Source: Proteles cristata cristata (lineage: Eukaryota; Chordata; Mammalia; Carnivora; Hyaenidae). Taken from it: DNA of 64,000 nucleotides. Where the stretch lies: positions 1,240,001-1,304,000 of the forward strand of contig JAESUZ010004818.1 of NCBI GenBank assembly GCA_017311185.1. The letters are read 5' to 3'. The first letter of the stretch is position 1, and the number at the start of each line of letters is the position of its first letter. Below the pieces are notes generated by a model. The model was not told the DNA's origin. It saw only the letters and a program-made list of their open reading frames with translations, and searched no databases. A program made the translations under genes and the position numbers. Positions 59,636 to 64,000 of this stretch are shown in pieces.

Positions 59636-59710
59636 CCTTAAATGGAACGGGGAGGCTGACGTCAGGGGGGTAGCCGAGCGGACGTGCGGGAACCCACGTG
59701 TGGGTCGGGC
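59636..59710 (-). promoter_or_regulatory. LDHA: LDHA core promoter with TATA-like box, CRE and two hypoxia-response cores
   Basis: Read on the minus strand towards LDHA: CACGTG E-box/HRE at 59695-59700, an ACGTG core on the plus strand at 59682-59686, a palindromic TGACGTCA cAMP-response element at 59657-59664, and TTTAAGG (TATA-like) at 59636-59642. The order and spacing match the experimentally studied human LDHA promoter, where HIF-1 binds the paired ACGTG sites and CREB/ATF the CRE. The motifs are seen; binding in this species is inferred. CACGTG is also a MYC/USF site. Confidence 0.9.
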
Positions 59711-60091
59711 TAGGGGAGGGCTGGAAGCCAGGCGGGGCAGTGGAGAGGCTCAGGCGGCGCGCGCAGCGGGACCAGAGATCTGGGGACAGACCTATGTGTG
59801 TGACTGGGGACCTAAGGGGCTGCCGGAACCACGCTGCCTCCGGCCACAAAAGCCCCGGCCAGAGCCACCAGCCAGTCAAGTTTACCCCCCGGAAAGTCTT
59901 CATCTGAATCTTCACCGCTGTTTCCCGTTGCTCGGAAAGAACAGCTTCTGGCACGTAGGCACTCAACAATTTGTTGGAAAGGAGGGGATGCCTAGCACGG
60001 CATCAGTCTCCTTACTTGGGTCGAGTGATTTCCAAAACTTGACGCTGCTTCCCCCACCCGCGGCTAAAACTTCCGAATTTCACATCTGGTT

Positions 60092-60139
<48 letters not shown>

Positions 60140-60834
60140 TCACACTCACACGCACGCGCACGCACACTCCCAGAGTTGGTATCTCCCATGTGTGCATCCG
60201 CTCAGCTGTGTCTCCTTCAAACTGGCTTGCATTAGTGATGTGTGTCACTTTGCTCTCCTAGTGGACAGCGATTCTTTCAAGGGTACAGATCAGTCTACTT
60301 CCTCCTTGAATCTGGGACCAACTTGGAGTTCAGTTCTGAGAAAGATCCATAATGATGGGTCTCTTGGTTTTGAAGGGAACAAGCTAACCTCAGCTCCAGA
60401 AAAGCAGGACATCTCTCTAGCATGTCCTAGTAGCGTTCCTATTGCTCTAGGAGGCTCAGAAACCTAGGCTCTCACCTCAAACGCACAGTTAGACAGGCTG
60501 AAGGCCAACCCCAGATTCTCCATTGCTTCTCAGGGCAGGGCTGATTGCTGTGGTTCCCCAGTCTTTGCAACAATATCCTCATTCAGTCAGGGTTGGGCTC
60601 CTGCCTGCTTATCTGATGTGACTCTTGCTGGCAGGCAGGCAGAGTTCAGAGAATGGAAGGTAGGCAGCAGAGACAGGTAAGAACTCACACCAGCAGGACC
60701 TTGGGATGACCTCTAAAAATAACCTAGGTGGAAAGTTTACAGCCCCCTAAATTAAGGCACGTAACAGCTCACTCCTAAGACAGCTTCCTTCTTCTTATGC
60801 AGAACACTATCCTCTACTTATCTCTACAAAGATG
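59711..60834. other. Upstream flank of the LDHA promoter
   Basis: GC-rich to about 59800, then unique sequence with a CT/CA tract. No SINE or gene is seen. It may hold further upstream control elements. Confidence 0.5.
60092..60170. repeat. (CT)n followed by (CA)n tract upstream of LDHA
   Basis: About 25 CT units with one GT interruption, then a short CA/CGCA run, 380-500 bp upstream of the LDHA promoter motifs. Confidence 0.92.
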
Positions 60835-61036
60835 AATAAAACAAGTACCATTTACTGAGCACCCCCCACGTGTCAGGCAGCAAACCCCTTTGCTCATCTT
60901 CACTCTAATTCTTTCAAGTAGGCATAATTGTTCCCATTTTGCAGTTAAGAAGCCAAGGCTCAATAAAATTAGTTACTTTGCCAAAATCAGACAACTAATA
61001 AGTGATTTCAGCTGATTCTTTAGGACCAACTGGCTC
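60835..61036 (-). repeat. MIR SINE relic
   Basis: 'catttactgagcacccccca', 'ttcccattttgcagttaaga' and 'ttactttgccaaaatcagac' are reverse-complement MIR text. A SINE is inserted just beyond. Confidence 0.75.
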
Positions 61037-61054
61037 CAACCTCTGATTTTTTTC

Positions 61055-61285
61055 TTTTTTTTAAACTATTTATTATTTTTTTAATGTTTTATTTATTTCT
61101 AGGAGAGAGAGAGAGTGTGTGAGCAGGGGAGGGTCAGAGAGAGAGGGAGTCACAGACTGAAACAGGCTCCAGGCTCTGAGCTGGCAGTCAGCACAGAGCC
61201 CGACGCGGGGCTCGAACCCACAAACCGCGAGATCATGACCTGAGCGAAAGTCGGATGCTTAACCGACTAAGCCACCCAGGCACCC
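61055..61285 (-). mobile_element. Feline SINE upstream of LDHA
   Basis: Direct repeat CAACCTCTGATTTTTTTC at 61037-61054 and from 61286. Young-type body. It is the first SINE upstream of the LDHA promoter. Confidence 0.97.
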
Positions 61286-61377
61286 CAACCTCTGATTTTT
61301 TTCTGTTGTCCCTTCTCCACCCCTCACCGCTCACTCCACAAAAGTCAAGAAATTATGGGGGGGGGGGACGGGGGGCA

Positions 61378-61588
61378 GGCAGTACCTGGGTGGCTCAGTC
61401 AGTTAAGCATCTGACTTTGGCTCAGGTCATGATCTCATGGCTAGTGAGTTTGAGCCCCACATCGAGCTCTGTGCTGACAGCTTGCAGCCTGGAGCCTGTT
61501 TCAGATCCTATGTCTCCCTCTCTCTCTGTCCCACCCCACTCACACTCTGTCTCTCTCAAAAATGAATACATGTTAAAACAATTTTTTT
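61378..61588 (+). mobile_element. Feline SINE
   Basis: Head GGCAGTACCTGGGTGGCTC. AAGAAATTATGG is duplicated (about 61347 and 61590); the left copy is followed by a G/C run. Confidence 0.92.
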
Positions 61589-61639
61589 AAAGAAATTATG
61601 GAGGAGAACAAAGCTAACCCCAGGCTCAGAAAATTTCAT

Positions 61640-61925
61640 TTTCAGTGAGAGATAGTAGATGCTACTGGGTGTCTCTGCCTGTCCATTGAGCTGAGACATC
61701 AGTCTTCTCTGCCCTCAGGCTGGTACTTCTACCATCCGTACTCCTGCTTTCCAGGCCTTTACACTTGGACTGGATTTTACACCACCTGCTGTCATGGGTC
61801 TCCAGCCTACAGGTGGCAGATCTTGGGATTTCTCAGTTTCCATAATTGCCTGAGCCAACTCCTTATAATAAATCTTGTTATATCTCCTGTCAGTTCTGTG
61901 TCCCTAGAGAACCCTAATACAGTCC
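61640..61925. repeat. Ancient interspersed repeat
   Basis: 'gcctgagccaactccttata' and 'ttctgtgtccctagagaacc' ending CTAATACAG match a widespread mammalian repeat end, probably an old L1 or LTR family. Unassigned. Confidence 0.4.
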
Positions 61926-62055
61926 AAAGAGAAGAATTTCTGTACTGAAGCCCAAGCAGAATGTGGGATCCATGGGATGGATCAGAAAGCACTGTTTCAG
62001 AGGGCAGAGCAGACTTCTCCAAACTAACCAAGTGTTCTTCAAGGATGGTCCCTTT

Positions 62056-62271
62056 ATTTTATTTTATTATTTTACAGTTTACTTATTTTTGAGACAGAAC
62101 ATAAGTGGGGGAAGGGCAGAGAGAGAGAGGGAGACACAGAATCTGAAACAGGCTCCAGGCTCTGAGCTAGCTGTCAGCACAGAGCCCGATGTGGGGCTCG
62201 AACCCACAAACTGCGAGATCATGACCTGAGCCGAAGTCGGACGCTTAACTGACTGACCCACCCAGGTGCCC
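62056..62271 (-). mobile_element. Feline SINE
   Basis: Direct repeat CAAGGATGGTCCCTTTA at 62039-62055 and 62272-62288. Confidence 0.97.
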
Positions 62272-62439
62272 CAAGGATGGTCCCTTTAAAAGGGAACATC
62301 TCACAAAACGGGGCTTGACCAGGGGACACTCTGGCCTCAGAGAATGGGTGGTGCTCAGCAACCAATATAAGATTTTCCTAAAATGGACCTGGCCAACGAA
62401 TGATGGCCGCCCAGAGGACAGTGCTGAGTCATTCCTTCA

Positions 62440-62880
62440 TTAAGTATTTGTTACAGTCATCCTCCAAAAAGTTCAACAGCTCCTCATTCAGTGGCATCAA
62501 GAATAAAATCCAAATCCTTAGAGGGTACCTTAGGCGTTCTACGATCCAGTGCCACATCCCCTCTCTGGCCTTATCTTCTATCTTCCTTCACGCTTCCCAG
62601 ATCTCAGTCCCAAGGCTCTTACCACATTCCCGCGACATGCCATGCACTTCTGCCTAAGCGAATTCTTCAGCCTGAACGTTCTTCCCCTCGCCACCATCCC
62701 TGTTCTCCCCAGGCCCACACATTCATAGGTCAAAGGCTGTTGCTTGAGCTTTATTTCAAACTAATTCTTACTGCTGTTCCTCTCTTTTTCTCACTAGACT
62801 GTGAGCTCCAAATGGACGGAAACTTTCTCATTTATCTCCATATTCCCAGCGCATATATTGATTTGTTTTTATAAATGTAT
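62440..62880 (+). repeat. L2 LINE relic
   Basis: 'gaataaaatccaaatcctta', 'cttctgcctaagcgaattct' and 'ctagactgtgagctccaaat' follow the order of the L2 3' end. Confidence 0.65.
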
Positions 62881-62998
62881 TTTGAATTACATGCCTGCTA
62901 TGGTGAAGGGCACTGTGCTAGATGCTGGGGATATAAAAAATGAAAAAGACACATTTATAAGCCTTCAAAGACTTTACGATTTAATGGGGGAGGCCAAC
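62880..62998 (+). repeat. Ancient MIR/L2-class repeat
   Basis: 'gggcactgtgctagatgctg' and 'tttaatgggggaggc' match an old interspersed repeat common in mammals. I cannot name the family with certainty. Confidence 0.45.
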
Positions 62999-63058
62999 AG
63001 CTTTCCCCTATATGGTTAAAATGCAAGACAGAATATCACACTGCTTCAAAAGAGGCAG

Positions 63059-63950
63059 GAAAGGATCCCGGCTAGGCAGCGGCGGCAGCGGCGCCTCCGT
63101 GAGGAGGCGCGCGGGGCCATGACGTCAGCGTCCACGAAGGTCGGGGAGATCTTCTCGGAGGCGGGCGCCGCCTTCACGAAGCTCGGGGAGCTGACGATGC
63201 AGCTGCATCCCGTGGCCGACTCTTCCCCCGCGGGAGCCAAGTGGACGGAGACGGAGATAGAGATGCTGAGAGCTGCTGTGAAGCGGTTTGGGGATGATAT
63301 TAATCACATCAGCTGTGTCATCAAGGAACGGACAGTGGCCCAGATAAAAGCCACCGTGAAGCACAAGGTGTGTGAAGACTCGGGCATCCCCCTTCCGGCC
63401 GAGTCACCCAAGAAAGGGCCCAAGAAGGTGCCGTCTGGGGTCCTGTCGCCCCCTGCGGCTGTCCCTCCGCCAAGCAGCTCCGGTGTCCCTGAGGCCGGGG
63501 GTCCCCCCATAAAGAAGCAGAAGGCCGATGTGACGCTCAGCGCCCTGAACGACTCGGACACCAACAGTGACCTGGTGGACATTGAACGGCTAGGGGAAAC
63601 CCCTCCAGCCAAGAAACTCAACTTCGACCAGGCCTGACCTTGGACTCTGGCCCTCTCGTGACCTCTGCCGACCCTCCTCCGCTCTCTCGCTGAGCCTTCA
63701 GCCTCTGACCCCTCTCACTGTTCACGTGGACCTGTGGATCGCCGGGGACCCTGAGCAGGCCGGCGCGAGCAAGGGCCAAGAGGCTGCGAGGGTGGGGGGG
63801 GGAGAGGGGAAGGGGGGGGTTGCCTCGCTGTTCCTGTATGAGCATCGGCCCCCCAATCCCTCTGACCTCCATCACATGGACGTTTTTATACAGAAAACAA
63901 TAAAGATTCTCCTCTCAAAAAAAAAAACAAAACAAAAAAAAAACCCAAAA
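63059..63950 (+). mobile_element. Processed retrocopy of BAP18 (C17orf49) with target-site duplication
   Basis: An intronless copy of an mRNA: short GC-rich 5'UTR, ORF, 3'UTR, AATAAA at 63899-63904 and an A-rich tail from 63917. It is flanked by a 12-bp direct repeat CAAAAGAGGCAG at 63047-63058 and 63953-63964. The duplication and A-tail are signs of L1-driven retroposition. It lies about 3.4 kb upstream of LDHA, in the opposite orientation. Confidence 0.92.
63119..63637 (+). CDS. Intact ORF of the BAP18 retrocopy (172 aa), possible retrogene
   Basis: BAP18 is a small nuclear subunit shared by NURF- and MLL1-type chromatin complexes and reads H3K4me3-marked chromatin. The ORF begins [12 protein letters not shown] and ends AKKLNFDQA, with a SANT/Myb-like domain at about residues 41-83 ([10 protein letters not shown] ... 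IKATV). A Pro/Ser-rich linker follows, then a basic PIKKQKAD stretch. The 172-aa length equals the parent protein as I recall it, and there is no stop or frameshift. It differs from remembered human BAP18 at roughly a dozen positions (for example Glu14, His82, Cys85, Arg155). The parental gene has introns and lies elsewhere. Whether this copy is transcribed is unknown, so it may simply be a young processed pseudogene. Confidence 0.75.
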   Translation: MTSASTKVGEIFSEAGAAFTKLGELTMQLHPVADSSPAGAKWTETEIEMLRAAVKRFGDDINHISCVIKERTVAQIKATVKHKVCEDSGIPLPAESPKKGPKKVPSGVLSPPAAVPPPSSSGVPEAGGPPIKKQKADVTLSALNDSDTNSDLVDIERLGETPPAKKLNFDQA

Positions 63951-64000
63951 AACAAAAGAGGCAGAAAAAAATTGCCCTAACACTTATAAAAGAGAAGGGT

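Noticed and set aside
59577..60467. 296-codon open frame on the plus strand across the LDHA promoter
   Set aside because: It is a GC-rich and CT-repeat frame running through the promoter motifs and a (CT)n/(CA)n tract. It has no recognisable domain, and long frames are expected in CpG-island sequence.

Overview
This is mammalian nuclear DNA, almost certainly from a cat-family carnivore (Felidae). About 46 copies of a tRNA-derived SINE are scattered through it. They share a head close to 'GGGGCGCCTGGGTGGCT', a (CT)n stretch and an AATAAA-containing A-rich tail, which is the feline SINEC type. Carnivore L1 fragments, older MIR/L2 relics, decayed DNA transposons and microsatellites fill most of the rest. 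There are no bacterial or viral genes, CRISPR arrays or RNA genes.

Two intact protein-coding genes, tandem paralogues on the minus strand, dominate the window. LDHA (lactate dehydrogenase A) runs from its promoter near 59,700 down to its polyadenylation region near 49,260. It has one non-coding exon and seven coding exons totalling 999 bp (332 aa). LDHC (the testis/sperm isozyme) runs from about 44,800-45,200 down to about 3,580. It also has seven coding exons totalling 999 bp. The exon lengths of the two genes are identical (126, 118, 174, 174, 118, 124, 165 bp) and the splice phases match. LDHA's coding exons span 7.6 kb and LDHC's span 40.6 kb, and the difference is almost entirely inserted repeats. 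The order LDHA then LDHC in the same orientation matches the known mammalian LDH cluster.

The LDHA promoter is readable: a TTTAAGG TATA-like box, a perfect TGACGTCA cAMP element and two ACGTG hypoxia-response cores, as in the characterised human promoter. About 4 kb around it (57.1-61.0 kb) has no SINE insertions.

Three processed retrocopies of unrelated genes are present. An intact 172-codon copy of BAP18 (C17orf49) lies at 63.06-63.95 kb with target-site duplications and a poly(A) tail. A broken WBP2 copy lies just downstream of the LDHC last coding exon in plus-strand order (4.62-6.69 kb, so inside the last LDHC intron). A broken TOMM7 copy lies at 34.98-35.38 kb.

Region by region: 1-3.58 kb is downstream of LDHC, with an AT-rich tandem repeat and SINEs. 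3.58-45.2 kb is LDHC, with introns packed with nested L1 and SINE copies. 45.2-49.26 kb is the LDHC-LDHA spacer. 49.26-59.7 kb is LDHA and its promoter, with a solo LTR in one intron. 59.7-64 kb is upstream sequence with SINEs, MIR/L2 relics and the BAP18 retrocopy. I found no undescribed biological system. The most testable items are the intact BAP18 retrocopy, the conserved LDHA hypoxia promoter, the Gln at LDHA position 10, the Ala at LDHC position 62, the L1 element lacking nearly all of ORF2, and the (AC)n tract found at the same site in two L1 copies.
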